Origin: Microbacterium testaceum | GTDB lineage: Bacteria > Actinomycetota > Actinomycetes > Actinomycetales > Microbacteriaceae | Assembly: GCF_029761935.1 (NCBI RefSeq) | Contig: NZ_CP121699.1 | Location: forward strand, 2,790,001 to 2,854,000 | Direction of reading: 5' to 3' | Length of the DNA stretch: 64,000 bases | Translations under genes and position numbers: made by a program | Shown here: positions 16,447 to 25,682 of the stretch, piece by piece | Layout of the letters: every line of letters starts with the position of its first letter | Numbering within the stretch: position 1 is the stretch's first letter | The notes under the pieces: model-generated | What the model was told of the DNA's origin: nothing | The model's input: only the letters and a program-made list of their open reading frames with translations | The model's database searches: none

Positions 16447-16746
16447 ATGGCCGACCTGCTTTTCGCCGACGACAAGACCGCGTCCCGCTACACGCTGCAC
16501 GATGGAGACGACCTCGTCTCGGTCCTCGATTATCGCGACGACGGGCGCACGGTCGCCCTGACCCGCGCCTTCACCATCCCCACCTTCCGCGGACACGGGT
16601 ACGCCGCCGTGATCACCGAGCGCGCGGTGGACGCGATCGAGGCGGCGGGCGACCGCGAGATCCTGCCCGTGTGCTGGTACGTGGGGGAGTGGTTCGAAGC
16701 CCACCCCGAGCGGGCGGCCATCCTGCACCAGCGACCCGCCTCCTGA
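16447..16746 (+). CDS. Small GCN5-related acetyltransferase-like protein (YjdJ/NATD1 type)
   Basis: 99 residues. The order DDKTASRYTL, a beta hairpin, LTRAFTIPTFRGHGYAAVI (degenerate acetyl-CoA loop with RGHG) and ILPVCWYVGEWFEAHPE matches the compact single-domain GNAT group typified by YjdJ and human NATD1. The substrate of this group is unknown. TAGCCT lies 7 nt before the ATG. It diverges from the cysteine-leader transcript. Confidence 0.8.
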   Translation: MADLLFADDKTASRYTLHDGDDLVSVLDYRDDGRTVALTRAFTIPTFRGHGYAAVITERAVDAIEAAGDREILPVCWYVGEWFEAHPERAAILHQRPAS

Positions 16747-16837
16747 ACCGAGCGCCTACGCAGACCGCGTCCGGCCGTCAACCCCTGCCGGGTCCTCCGC
16801 CCGCACGACGAAGCTGGTCGGGTCGAAAGGGGAAGTC

Positions 16838-17047
16838 ATGACAGACGACCGCGACCTGCCCGAGGGTGTCATCAACGCCGACCCTCCCGGTGGGTGGGAG
16901 AGCGGCGCCGTCGCCGACGGTGAGACCGCAGAGCAGAACGAGCACGCGAAGGGCTCGCCGCGCCTCAACGAAGCGGAGCCCTCGGACCCCATCGAGGGGG
17001 ATGCCGCCAGCCAGGGCATCGACCCCGACCTGAGCACGGAGGACTGA
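16838..17047 (+). CDS. Small acidic hydrophilic protein, unknown
   Basis: 69 residues, strongly acidic and probably disordered (DPPGGWESG, EAEPSDPIEGD, DPDLSTED), with no Cys or hydrophobic core. It cannot be assigned. A good ribosome site (AAAGGGGAAGTC) precedes the ATG. The next gene starts 2 bp after its stop and also begins MTDD, so the two are translated together. Confidence 0.65.
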   Translation: MTDDRDLPEGVINADPPGGWESGAVADGETAEQNEHAKGSPRLNEAEPSDPIEGDAASQGIDPDLSTED

Positions 17048-17048
17048 C

Positions 17049-17366
17049 ATGACGGATGACACTCGGGCGCCCCAGCCCACCAGCGGCCCCGACGGGGGAG
17101 CAGACGCCGCGGACTCGGTCGGCGGCGCTGTGCACCGCGATCGCAAGATCTCGCGGCCCGACGAGCAGTCCGAACCGGCCATGGACACCCACCCGACCGA
17201 CGACGAGGCCCGCATCGCCGGCGTCGTCGTCCAGACGCGCGCCGACGTCGGCGACAAGAGCGAGGAGCGCATCGCCGACGTGCTGCGTCAGCGTTTCCGC
17301 GACATCGGCCTCGACCTGGGCGACGACCGCATCCGCGCCCTGGCTGCGGAGGTCTCGGGCTCCTGA
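17049..17366 (+). CDS. Small hydrophilic protein with C-terminal helical segment, unknown
   Basis: 105 residues. The first ~50 are low-complexity and acidic. The last ~50 (RIAGVVVQTRADVGDK, then SEERIADVLRQRFRDIGLDL) look like a folded helical domain. No family recognised. It is the second gene of a two-gene unit that ends at a hairpin (17376-17412) before sbcD. Confidence 0.68.
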   Translation: MTDDTRAPQPTSGPDGGADAADSVGGAVHRDRKISRPDEQSEPAMDTHPTDDEARIAGVVVQTRADVGDKSEERIADVLRQRFRDIGLDLGDDRIRALAAEVSGS

Positions 17367-17375
17367 TCCCTCGAG

Positions 17376-17412
17376 AACGCCCCGCCCCGGAAAGACCCGG
17401 CGGCGGGGCGTT
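17376..17412 (+). terminator. Intrinsic terminator
   Basis: An 11-bp stem: AACGCCCCGCC (17376-17386) with GGCGGGGCGTT (17402-17412), loop of 15 nt, then TCC. It separates the small-protein pair from sbcDC. Confidence 0.75.
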
Positions 17413-17484
17413 TCCGTGGGACGAACCCGTCGGGTCGGGCGTTTGCTGCGAGCCGATGTCGGAGGTGCGACGTACCGTGTCTGC

Positions 17485-18639
17485 ATGCGGATCCTGCACA
17501 CCTCCGACTGGCACATCGGGCGCTCCTTCCACGGGCACTCGACCCTCGATGCGCTGAGCGGCGTCCTCGACGCCCTCGTCGCGCAGGTGCGCGAGAACTC
17601 CGTCGACGTGCTGGTCGTCGCGGGCGACGTCTTCGATTCCGCGGCCCCCTCGGCGGCCTGTTATCCGGTCTTGACGTCGACCCTGGCATCGCTGGCAGCA
17701 GCCGGAGCGCGTGTCATCGTCACGAGCGGCAACCACGACTCGGCTGCCCGTCTCGGCTTCCAGTCCGCTCTGTTGCGCGACGAGATCACGGTCGTCACCG
17801 ACCCTCACGCCGTGGGTACCCCGGTGACCATCGACGACGAGCACGGCCCCGTGCACTTCTACGGCATCCCGTACCTCGAGCCCGCCATCGTGCGCCACCT
17901 CTGGGAGGGCGTCGAACTGCGCAGTCAGGCACAGACCATGCAGCACGCCCTCGACCTCGTCCGCGCCGACCTCGCCGAGCGCGGTGGGCGTTCGGTGGTG
18001 GCGGCTCATTGCTTCGCCGCAGGCGTCGACGCGACGCCGGGGGTGGAGCGCGAGATCCGCCAGGGGGGTCTCGACGTGGTTCCGCTCTCCGCCTTCGACG
18101 GGCCCGATTATGTCGCCCTCGGACACATCCACGGTCGCCAGCAGATCTCCACCCGCGTCCGGTACGCCGGAGCGCCGGTGCACTACAGCTTCGGTGAGGC
18201 GGGCAAACCGCGCGGATCCTGGTTGGTGGATCTCGACGCCGACGGGCTCGCGAACGTGACCTGGCTCGACCTGCCCGTTCCCCGCCCGCTCGTCACCCTC
18301 CGTGCCCCCCTCGACGAACTCCTGACCGACGATCGCTTCGCCGACTTCCACGCGCACTGGGTGCGCGCCGAGTACACCGACTCCACTCCGCAGCCCGATC
18401 CCATGCGCCGGCTGCAGGCGCGCTTCCCCTGGTGCGCCACGGTCGTCCACCTCCCCGCTCAGACCCTGCCCGACGACGGGTCGGGGTACGCCCGACGGGT
18501 GCGGTCGGCGCGCGACGACGGCGAGGTCATCGACACCTTCCTCGCCCACGTCCGCGAGGGAGAAGGGGCCTCTGAGGCGGAGCGCGCCCTCATCCGCGAG
18601 GTGCTCGACGCCCGGTCCGTCGCGGAGGCCAAGGCGTGA
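17485..18639 (+). CDS. sbcD: Exonuclease subunit SbcD
   Basis: 384 residues. All Mre11/SbcD phosphoesterase motifs are present in order: DWHIG (residues 8-12), GDVFD, GNHD, AAHCF and GHIH, which bind two Mn ions. With SbcC it cleaves hairpins and protein-blocked DNA ends during repair and replication. TACCGT lies 6 nt before the ATG at 17485, indicating a leaderless operon mRNA. Its stop overlaps the sbcC start (GTGA), so the two subunits are translationally coupled. Confidence 0.96.
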   Translation: MRILHTSDWHIGRSFHGHSTLDALSGVLDALVAQVRENSVDVLVVAGDVFDSAAPSAACYPVLTSTLASLAAAGARVIVTSGNHDSAARLGFQSALLRDEITVVTDPHAVGTPVTIDDEHGPVHFYGIPYLEPAIVRHLWEGVELRSQAQTMQHALDLVRADLAERGGRSVVAAHCFAAGVDATPGVEREIRQGGLDVVPLSAFDGPDYVALGHIHGRQQISTRVRYAGAPVHYSFGEAGKPRGSWLVDLDADGLANVTWLDLPVPRPLVTLRAPLDELLTDDRFADFHAHWVRAEYTDSTPQPDPMRRLQARFPWCATVVHLPAQTLPDDGSGYARRVRSARDDGEVIDTFLAHVREGEGASEAERALIREVLDARSVAEAKA

Positions 18640-21600
18640 AGCTCCACAGCCTCGTCCTCGAGGGGTTCGGGCCGTTCCTCGAGGCGCAGACCGTCGACTT
18701 CGACGTGTTCACCGCTGACGGCATCTTCCTGATCACGGGACGCACCGGAGCCGGCAAGTCGAGCGTGCTCGACGGGGTCTGCTACGCCCTGTACGGGGGC
18801 GTTCCGCGGTACGACGGTGCGGAGCGCCGCTTGCGCAGCGACCATTGCGAGCCCGACGACCCGACCCGCGTGACACTGGAGTTCAGCGCCGAGGGCGAGC
18901 GCTGGCGCATCACTCGGTCTCCGGAGTTCGAGCGGCCGAAGCGACGCGGGGGCGGGACGACGAAAGAGCCTCATCGGGCGCTGCTCGAGATCCTCGCTCC
19001 CGAAGGGTGGACGGGCGTGGCCGCGCGTCCGGTCGATGTCGCCGCTCGTCTCGACGAGATCCTCGGTCTGACCCAGCAGCAGTTCCTCCAGGTCATCCTG
19101 TTGGCGCAGAACCGCTTCGCGCGCTTCCTCCTCGCCAAGAACGACGAACGACTGAGCCTGCTTCGAACGTTGTTCGGTACCCGGTCCTTCGAGCAGTACG
19201 CGACCGATCTCGACGAACGCCGCAAGCGCGCGTCCGAGCGTCTCGCCACCGAGGGCGTCGAGGTCGCGACCCTCCTCGACGAAGCCGAGCGTCTCGCCCT
19301 CGAGCTCGACACCGAGGCCTCGACGGTCGACGCGGTCGAAGGTGGATCGGACGCGGGTGCAGCGCTCGGAGTCGGCGATCGTGTCGCTCGGGTCGTGCGA
19401 GCGGTGGAACGTGCCGACTACCGCGTCGAGTCGGCTGCGCGCGAACGCGACGGCAGCAACGCGCGTCTCGATCGGGCGTTGATCGCCGAGCGCGAAGCGA
19501 CCGCCCTCACCGAGCGGCAACACGATCGCGCACGTCTTCGCGCTCGCCTGACGGCCCTCGAGGCGGACGACGCCCGGATCTCCGACGCGCGCGACCAATC
19601 TTCCGCCGCGGCCGAGGCCGAGACTCTCCGCGGCGCGATCGAGGCGGCCGAGTCGGCGCGCAGGGGGCTCGCTTCCGCCCGGGACCGCTCCCGCGCCGCG
19701 AGCGAGAAGGCCCGTCGGCTCGGCGAGCCGGTCGGCTCCGTGTCGTCCCTCGAGGTCGGCGTCGACCGGGCAGAGCTCGTCGCCCGCGACGACGAGATCA
19801 CGGCCCTGCTCGCCCGCGGCGAGTCGGCACTCGCCGCCGAGGTCGAGCTCGACGAGCTCGTCGCCGAAGCCGACCGGTTCACCGCGCTCCTCGCCCGCAC
19901 CACCGCGGATCGGGACGCGTTGATCGACGGGCGACTCGAGGTTCCGGAGCTTCTGCGTGGCCTCGATGAGCGACTCATGCGACTTGCCGGAGCGGAGACC
20001 AGGAAGTCGACCGCGGCGACCGCGCGAGACGACGTGATTCGCCGGCTCGAGGCCGCGCGCCGCGCCGCGGCCCTGCTCGAGGAACGCGAACGGGCGGATC
20101 TGGCGGCTCTCGTCCGTGCCGACGAGGTGCAGCGTGCCGTCGATGCCTGGACCGCCCTTCTCCGCCGTCGTCTCGCGGGTGCCGCCGTCGAGCTGGCCCA
20201 CGATCTGGTCGACGGCGAACCGTGCGCCGTGTGCGGAGCGCGCGAGCATCCGCACCCCGCGCGTGGTGACGATGCTCCCGTGTCCGACGACGAGATCAAC
20301 GCCGCCGAAGATCGCAAGAACGTCGCCGTCGAGCAGGACCGACTCGCCTCCGACGCCGCGCGCGTCGCGCGTGACGCGCACACGCTGGCCGCAGCTCTCG
20401 CGGGCGGAGAGAGCGTCGAGGTCCTCGAGGAGCGTCTGGCCCAGACGGAAGAGGCCCTCACCTCGGCTGAGGTCGAGGTCGACGAGCACGAGCGCGTGCA
20501 GGAGGAACGGGCGCGGGTGGCAGAACTCGATGCGTCGATCGCCGAGCGTATCGACGGCCTGTCGGAGAAGCTCGCGAACACCCGCCAGTCCCTCGCGCTC
20601 ACCGAACAGCGGATCGAGATCCTGCGCGTCGAGGTCACCGCGGCGCGCGGAGATTCCGACAGTGTGGCCGAGCGGCAGCGCGACCTTCGTTCCCGACGAG
20701 AAGCGGTGCGCGAGCTCGTCGCCGCGCAGGATCTGCTCGAGACCGCGATGGCGCATGAGAACGAGACCGCAGCGATCGTCGCGGGCCTCGTGGCCGACAG
20801 CCCGTTCGCAGACGTCGAGGCCGTGACCCGGGCTCTCCGTCCGGCGTCGGAGCGGCACCGCCTCAACACCGCGATCGCGGAGCATGACGCGGCGGTCGCC
20901 TCCGTCCGCCAGCGTTTGCTGGATCTCGAGTTGCTCCTCGTCGACGCCCCCGACGAGCCCGTCGACCTGGCTCCGTTCGCGCTCGCCGTCGCCGAGGCGC
21001 GTGAGGCCGTCCAGCGTTCGTCCGCGGCGCACGCCTCGGCTCGCGCGCTGGCCGACCGTCTGCGGGGCCTCGCGCAGCGCGCCGACGCGGGGCACACGGC
21101 GGTGGCGTCGCTCTCCGACGAGCACGCCGTGATCGCCCGCCTCGCCGACACCGTGGCCGGGCGCGCCCCGAACACGCGGCGGATGACGCTCGAGACCTTC
21201 GTGCTCGCGGCCGAGCTCGAAGAGATCGTGGCCGCGGCCAATCTGCGGCTCGACCACATGTCGTCCGGCCGGTACCGCTTGCAGCACAGCGACGCCCTGG
21301 CCGCCCGAGGTGCCGCGAGCGGGTTGGGACTCGAGGTGGTCGACGCCTTCACCGGGCAGAGTCGACCCCCGCAGTCGCTGTCGGGCGGCGAGGCGTTTCT
21401 CACGTCGCTCGCGCTGGCTCTCGGCTTGGCCGAGGTGGTCACGGCGCGAGCGGGCGGCATCCGGCTCGACACGCTCTTCATCGACGAGGGATTCGGATCG
21501 CTCGACGACGACACCCTCGACCTCGCCATGAGAACGCTCGACGAACTGCGGCAGGGAGGCCGAACTGTCGGAGTCATCAGCCATGTCGCGGCTATGAAGG

Positions 21601-21686
21601 ACCAGCTGCCCGCTCAGCTGCACGTCACGGCGACGACCCGAGGCCCGAGTGTGATCCGACAGGGGGTGGGGGCGACTCTCGGCTGA
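18636..21686 (+). CDS. sbcC: Exonuclease subunit SbcC (Rad50-like ATPase)
   Basis: 1016 residues of SMC-like build. Walker A is GRTGAGKSS (around residue 35) at the N-terminus. Two long charged coiled-coil arms follow, meeting at the zinc hook CAVC (Cys530 and Cys533). The C-terminal lobe has the signature SLSGGEAFLTS and Walker B LFIDEGFGSLD. It hydrolyses ATP to move DNA ends to the SbcD nuclease. It starts at a GTG overlapping the sbcD stop. The length is normal and all key residues are kept. Confidence 0.96.
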   Translation: MKLHSLVLEGFGPFLEAQTVDFDVFTADGIFLITGRTGAGKSSVLDGVCYALYGGVPRYDGAERRLRSDHCEPDDPTRVTLEFSAEGERWRITRSPEFERPKRRGGGTTKEPHRALLEILAPEGWTGVAARPVDVAARLDEILGLTQQQFLQVILLAQNRFARFLLAKNDERLSLLRTLFGTRSFEQYATDLDERRKRASERLATEGVEVATLLDEAERLALELDTEASTVDAVEGGSDAGAALGVGDRVARVVRAVERADYRVESAARERDGSNARLDRALIAEREATALTERQHDRARLRARLTALEADDARISDARDQSSAAAEAETLRGAIEAAESARRGLASARDRSRAASEKARRLGEPVGSVSSLEVGVDRAELVARDDEITALLARGESALAAEVELDELVAEADRFTALLARTTADRDALIDGRLEVPELLRGLDERLMRLAGAETRKSTAATARDDVIRRLEAARRAAALLEERERADLAALVRADEVQRAVDAWTALLRRRLAGAAVELAHDLVDGEPCAVCGAREHPHPARGDDAPVSDDEINAAEDRKNVAVEQDRLASDAARVARDAHTLAAALAGGESVEVLEERLAQTEEALTSAEVEVDEHERVQEERARVAELDASIAERIDGLSEKLANTRQSLALTEQRIEILRVEVTAARGDSDSVAERQRDLRSRREAVRELVAAQDLLETAMAHENETAAIVAGLVADSPFADVEAVTRALRPASERHRLNTAIAEHDAAVASVRQRLLDLELLLVDAPDEPVDLAPFALAVAEAREAVQRSSAAHASARALADRLRGLAQRADAGHTAVASLSDEHAVIARLADTVAGRAPNTRRMTLETFVLAAELEEIVAAANLRLDHMSSGRYRLQHSDALAARGAASGLGLEVVDAFTGQSRPPQSLSGGEAFLTSLALALGLAEVVTARAGGIRLDTLFIDEGFGSLDDDTLDLAMRTLDELRQGGRTVGVISHVAAMKDQLPAQLHVTATTRGPSVIRQGVGATLG

Positions 21687-21729
21687 GAGCACGGCTGGCA
21701 GCCCCGGTCACCGGCTCTAGGCTGGACGC

Positions 21730-21912
21730 ATGCGCAAAAGCACCCTCTGGACCATCCTCGGCGTCGTCGTCGCCGTGATCATCGCGTGGGTGCTCGTGAA
21801 CATCCTGTTCTCGCTCATCGCCTTCGCCTTCCGCCTCCTCGCCGTCGCGGTCGTCGCCGTGATCGTGTTCTTCGTGTTGCGCGCGGTCTTCGCCCGCCGC
21901 GACGTCGATTGA
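21730..21912 (+). CDS. Small hydrophobic membrane protein, unknown
   Basis: 60 residues with one long hydrophobic region (residues 7-52) that could form two close transmembrane helices, followed by a basic-acidic tail RRDVD. No family recognised. TAGGCT lies exactly 6 nt before the ATG, as in many leaderless genes here, which supports its being a real gene. Confidence 0.65.
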   Translation: MRKSTLWTILGVVVAVIIAWVLVNILFSLIAFAFRLLAVAVVAVIVFFVLRAVFARRDVD

Positions 21913-21993
21913 CCCCCGCGTCCGCAGAGGACGAGATGCCCCCGCGCGCAAGCCCGGGTCCGATGCCCGACCCCCGGAGTACCGTCGGCGTCG

Positions 21994-23493
21994 ATGACTC
22001 CTCCCTCTGCGCCCACGGATTCCGCCCATCCCCCCACGCGTGACATCGTGCTGTCGCCGCGGCATCGGTGGCGTGCCTACTGGGTCGCGGTCGCGGTCGC
22101 AGCGCTGACGATCCTCGACCTCACGAAGGTCAACGTCGCACTCCCCTCGATCGAGGCGGCACTGAACGCCGGCCCGACCGAGTTGCAGCTCGTGGTCTCG
22201 GGCTACATCCTGACCTTCGGCCTCGTCCTCGTGCCGGCCGGACGCCTGGGCGACCTCCGCTCTCGGCGGATGCTCTTCCTCGTCGGCCTGTCATTGTTCC
22301 TCGTGACGAGCCTGGCCTGCGCGCTCGCGCCGAACACCACCGTGCTCCTGGTCGCTCGCCTTCTGCAGGGCGTCGCGGCCGGCATCCAGATGCCCCAGGT
22401 GCTCGGGCTCGTCCAGCAGTTGTTCCAGGGCAAAGAGCGAGGCCGCGCGTTCGGGCTCTTCGGTGCCACGATCGGCATCGCGACCGCCTTCGGCCCGACC
22501 CTGGGCGGTCTGCTCATCGCCATCGGCGGCGACACCGACGGCTGGCGGCTCATCTTCTGGATCAACGTCCCGCTCGTCGCGATCGTCATCGCCCTGGCGG
22601 CGTGGCTGCTTCCCGACACGCGCACCACATCGCACCGCAAGCTTGATCTCGACCCGGTCGGCGTCGTGCTGTTCGCATTGACGATCCTGTCGTTGATGTG
22701 GCCGTTCCTGTTCACGACGGGTAGCCCCGATGACAACCCGCACCGCTGGTGGTTCCTCGTGGCGTCGGTCGTGTTCGCCGCGGGTTTCGTCTTCTGGGAA
22801 CGGCGATATGCGGAGCGCGGCCGGATGCCGCTCATGCCGTTCTCGATCTTCTCCCTCGCGTCCTACCGCAACGGCGTGCTCATCTCGACCGCGTACTTCT
22901 CCGCCGTTCCCGCGATGTTCCTTCTCGGCACCCTGTTTCTCCAGGGCGGACTCGGCCTCGAACCCGTGTTCGCGGGAATGGTCACGATCGGCTTCGCCGT
23001 GGCATCCGCGGGCAGCTCGTGGATCGGCGGCAACCTCGTCACTCGACTGGGGCGCCCCCTCGTCGTCTGGGGGATCCTGGGGATGGTCGCCACCGCCGGT
23101 GGGCTCGTCCTGGTCGCCCTCTTCACCGACCCCGGGTGGACCCCCTGGGCGATGGCGGCGGTCATGACGTTCGGGGGTTTCGCCGGCGGACTCGTCATCT
23201 CGCCGAACCAGACGCTCACCCTCGCCGACATCCCGGTCAAGAGCGGCGGCGTCGCCGGATCCGTCGGCCAGCTGGGGCAGCGCATCGGCACGGCCGTAGG
23301 CACGGCCATCGCCCTGGCCCTGTTCTACGCGACGGTCTACCGCGAGCAGGGCAGCGTCGACGACATGGCCGTGCTGTACCACGACGCCTACGCGTCGGGC
23401 ATGATCACGGTCGGCGTCTTCCTGGCGCTCGCGCTCGTCGTGGGGGTCACCGACCTCGCGGGTCGAGCGCGTTCGGGCTCGCAGACGCCCTGA
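21994..23493 (+). CDS. MFS multidrug exporter, DHA2 (14-TM) family
   Basis: 499 residues with about 14 hydrophobic segments. Helix 1 carries LDLTKVNVALPSIE, the DHA2-type start (an Asp and an Asn in the first helix). The loop-2 motif A is GRLGDLRSRR. ARLLQGVAAGIQMPQ and GPTLGGLLI correspond to helices 4 and 5 (motif C). These proteins export drugs, dyes or antibiotics by proton antiport; the substrate is not inferable. No local repressor gene is adjacent. It converges with the nucleosidase gene 24 bp beyond. Confidence 0.88.
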   Translation: MTPPSAPTDSAHPPTRDIVLSPRHRWRAYWVAVAVAALTILDLTKVNVALPSIEAALNAGPTELQLVVSGYILTFGLVLVPAGRLGDLRSRRMLFLVGLSLFLVTSLACALAPNTTVLLVARLLQGVAAGIQMPQVLGLVQQLFQGKERGRAFGLFGATIGIATAFGPTLGGLLIAIGGDTDGWRLIFWINVPLVAIVIALAAWLLPDTRTTSHRKLDLDPVGVVLFALTILSLMWPFLFTTGSPDDNPHRWWFLVASVVFAAGFVFWERRYAERGRMPLMPFSIFSLASYRNGVLISTAYFSAVPAMFLLGTLFLQGGLGLEPVFAGMVTIGFAVASAGSSWIGGNLVTRLGRPLVVWGILGMVATAGGLVLVALFTDPGWTPWAMAAVMTFGGFAGGLVISPNQTLTLADIPVKSGGVAGSVGQLGQRIGTAVGTAIALALFYATVYREQGSVDDMAVLYHDAYASGMITVGVFLALALVVGVTDLAGRARSGSQTP

Positions 23494-23517
23494 GTGCAGG
23501 CGGCGTCGCGGACGCGC

Positions 23518-24075
23518 TCAGACGCCGTAGCGGGTGCGGATCTCAGCGCGGAGCTCGTGACTGCACCGTTCCACAACATCGTCCCAGAGTTCGGTCGCGC
23601 CGTCCTGTGCGCGGTCCGACACGGCACGGAGGATGCGAATGGGCACACCGAACTGCTGCGCCACCCAGATGAGCGCGTAGGACTCCATGTCGACGAGACT
23701 CCCGCCGAGGCCACGGATGAGTCTCACGGTCTCGGCATCGTCGACGAAATGGTCTCCCGTGGCGATGACCATGCCCTCGTGACCGGTCTCGACGCGAGCG
23801 GGGAGCGAAACGTGCTCGCCGAAGGCGCCGTCGAGGCCCTTCACGTCGTGCTGGATCGCCGCGGCGATGTCGTAGATGCCGCCCTGGACGTCGTCGTCGA
23901 TCGCTCCGGCGGTTCCGACGACCACGATCTCGTCGTAATCGCCCGCGCACAGGGCCCGCGTCAACGCGTAGGCGGCCGGGATCTTGCCCACTCCGGTGAG
24001 CAGGCGCTCGAACCCGGGGATCTCCGCCTCGAAGGCGTTGAGTTCGGACGCATGGGCGGCGACGAGGAGCTTCAC
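23518..24075 (-). CDS. MTA/SAH nucleosidase-like enzyme
   Basis: 185 residues of the PNP/UDP phosphorylase superfamily, shorter than the ~230 of E. coli MtnN. GVGKIPAAYALTRAL is the glycine-rich nucleotide strand-helix. VDMESYA gives the ribose-binding Met-Glu pair, and VSDRAQDGA holds the catalytic Asp that protonates the purine. It likely cleaves methylthioadenosine and/or S-adenosylhomocysteine to adenine. The GTG at 24075 is chosen because the protein then starts at the first strand (KLLVAAH); upstream sequence is a low-complexity GACGCC run. Confidence 0.8.
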   Translation of the reverse strand: MKLLVAAHASELNAFEAEIPGFERLLTGVGKIPAAYALTRALCAGDYDEIVVVGTAGAIDDDVQGGIYDIAAAIQHDVKGLDGAFGEHVSLPARVETGHEGMVIATGDHFVDDAETVRLIRGLGGSLVDMESYALIWVAQQFGVPIRILRAVSDRAQDGATELWDDVVERCSHELRAEIRTRYGV

Positions 24076-24146
24076 CCCACCATTGTCGCCGACGCCGACG
24101 CCGACGCCGCCGCGCGTTCGCGCCGCGTGCCCCCCCCCGCGACGAG

Positions 24147-24200
24147 ACGCCCGCCGCGCCGGAACACGCACCGTGGGCGCGCTCCGCGTGCGGCGGGCGT
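24147..24200 (-). terminator. Possible terminator after the aldo/keto reductase gene
   Basis: An 11-bp perfect stem, ACGCCCGCCGC (24147-24157) with GCGGCGGGCGT (24190-24200), closing a 32-nt GC-rich loop. No U tract. Position fits the end of the minus-strand reductase transcript. Confidence 0.4.
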
Positions 24201-24224
24201 TCACGCGAAGGGGAGAGTCGTCGC

Positions 24225-25169
24225 TCAGCCCTGTGCGGGCTCGGATGCGGCCGACAGGTGCGCGAGCTCGTCGCTCGTCAACTCGAGCGACGCGCTGGCG
24301 AGCAGGTCGGCGACTTGTTCCACCTTCGAGGCGCTCGCGATGGGGGCGGCCACGGTGGGCTGCAGGCGCAACCAGGCCAGTGCCGTCGCCGCGACGGAGG
24401 CACCGTGCGCGTCACCGACCTCCTCGAGGGCGTCGATCAGCTTCAGCCCTGCGGGAGTGGCGAGTTTCGCCGCACCCTCCGCGCGAGGCGAATCGCCCGT
24501 GGCATCCGCCGAGCGGTACTTGCCGGTGAGGAACCCGCTGGCGAGGGCGTAGTACGGCACGAGCGACATGCCGTACTGCTCAGCCACGGGCACGATGTCG
24601 TTCTCGACCTCGGTGCGGTGCACGAGGTTGTAGTGCGGCTGGATCGCGACCGGCAGATCGGCGCCGGCGGCCTCGGCGAGCGAGATCCACTCGCGGATGC
24701 GGGCCGCGGTGTAGTTCGACACCGCGACGTAGCGCACGAGCCCGTCCGTCACGAGATCGGCGAAGCCGGCCACGGTCTCTTCGAGCGGGGTGTCGGTGTC
24801 GTCGAAGTGCGCGTAGTACAGGTCGATCGTGTCGACGCCGAGACGCGTCAGCGACGCCTCCGCGGCGGCACGGATGTTCTTCGCGCTCAGCCCGCGGAAC
24901 TGAGGGTGCTGGCTGACCTTCGTCGCCACGACGACATTCTCGGGCTTGCGCGAGGCGAGCCACTCGCCGATGAGGGTCTCGCTCTCACCGCCCGAGTTGC
25001 CGGGCACCCAGGCGCTGTAGGCGTCGGCGGTGTCGATGAAGTCGCCCCCACCGGAGTGGAACGCGTCGAGAACGGCGAACGAGGTGTCGCGGTCCGCGGT
25101 CCAGCCGAAGACGTTGCCGCCCAGCGAGAGGGGGAGGATGTCGAGGTCGCTGCGTCCGATACGCGTCAT
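24225..25169 (-). CDS. Aldo/keto reductase
   Basis: 314 residues of the AKR barrel. The tetrad is visible: Asp and Tyr in DTADAYSAW, Lys in VVATKVS, His in YYAHFDD. The later NADPH-binding part includes SNYTAARI and PYYALASGFLTGKY. It resembles the YajO/Tas-like bacterial branch, which reduces small aldehydes and ketones. The ATG at 25169 is preferred over 25214 because AGGAAGG precedes it. Alone in its transcript. Confidence 0.9.
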   Translation of the reverse strand: MTRIGRSDLDILPLSLGGNVFGWTADRDTSFAVLDAFHSGGGDFIDTADAYSAWVPGNSGGESETLIGEWLASRKPENVVVATKVSQHPQFRGLSAKNIRAAAEASLTRLGVDTIDLYYAHFDDTDTPLEETVAGFADLVTDGLVRYVAVSNYTAARIREWISLAEAAGADLPVAIQPHYNLVHRTEVENDIVPVAEQYGMSLVPYYALASGFLTGKYRSADATGDSPRAEGAAKLATPAGLKLIDALEEVGDAHGASVAATALAWLRLQPTVAAPIASASKVEQVADLLASASLELTSDELAHLSAASEPAQG

Positions 25170-25244
25170 GATGCCCTTCCTGTCGAAATCGGTGACGTGG
25201 AGGTCAACGATCACCGTCGGAGGGCATTCCCGCGACGCGCCGGT

Positions 25245-25388
25245 TCAGCTGCCTCCGGACAGGATGCCGATCAGGCCGCTGATGAGCAGCCACAGGCCGA
25301 TGCCCGCACCGGCGATCCAGATGACGACGGTGCCCGCCGGGTACTTCTTCTTCCCGTCGGAGCCGCCGGGGGTCTCGGGGGCGCTCAC
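25245..25388 (-). CDS. Very small membrane protein, translationally coupled
   Basis: 47 residues. A polar N-terminus (SAPETPGGSDGKKKYPAG) is followed by one hydrophobic helix (TVVIWIAGAGIGLWLLISGL). Its GTG start overlaps the TGA of the gene upstream (GTGA at 25385-25388), which argues that both are real and co-translated. No known family. Confidence 0.6.
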   Translation of the reverse strand: MSAPETPGGSDGKKKYPAGTVVIWIAGAGIGLWLLISGLIGILSGGS

Positions 25389-25582
25389 GAGCGCACCATC
25401 ATGACGATCGAGACGATGAGCACGGCGAGTCCTCCGATGACGGCGATGGCGGCGATGATGGGTCCTCCGCCGGCCAGATAGGCGGCGACACCCAGAGCGA
25501 GAAAGAGCACGGCCAGCACGATGCCGACGATCTGGTAGACGCGATACCGCCGGCCGTCGTGCGTGGTCTTCTGTTCGCTCAC
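25385..25582 (-). CDS. Small two-helix membrane protein, unknown
   Basis: 65 residues. A basic N-terminus (THDGRRYRVYQ) is followed by hydrophobic helices at about 18-36 and 40-62, ending MMVRS. GTG start with CACCGTGAGC context and weak ribosome site. It forms a two-gene unit with the 47-residue protein. Function unknown. Confidence 0.65.
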   Translation of the reverse strand: MSEQKTTHDGRRYRVYQIVGIVLAVLFLALGVAAYLAGGGPIIAAIAVIGGLAVLIVSIVMMVRS

Positions 25583-25682
25583 GGTGCCCCCTCGGTCACC
25601 AGGCTACCGAAAAGCTGTGCGCCTCCTGAGCCGGTACGCGGGGAATCGCCCGAGTATGCGGATCGCGGCGTACCGTGGGCGC

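Noticed and set aside
18459..21692. Very long open frame (1077 codons) antisense to sbcC
   Set aside because: Shadow of the high-G+C sbcC gene; no coding signature or family, while the plus strand encodes an intact SbcC.
24088..24112. GACGCC tandem run as a regulatory or CRISPR-like repeat
   Set aside because: Only about four short units, directly upstream of the nucleosidase start; typical GC-rich low complexity without spacers.
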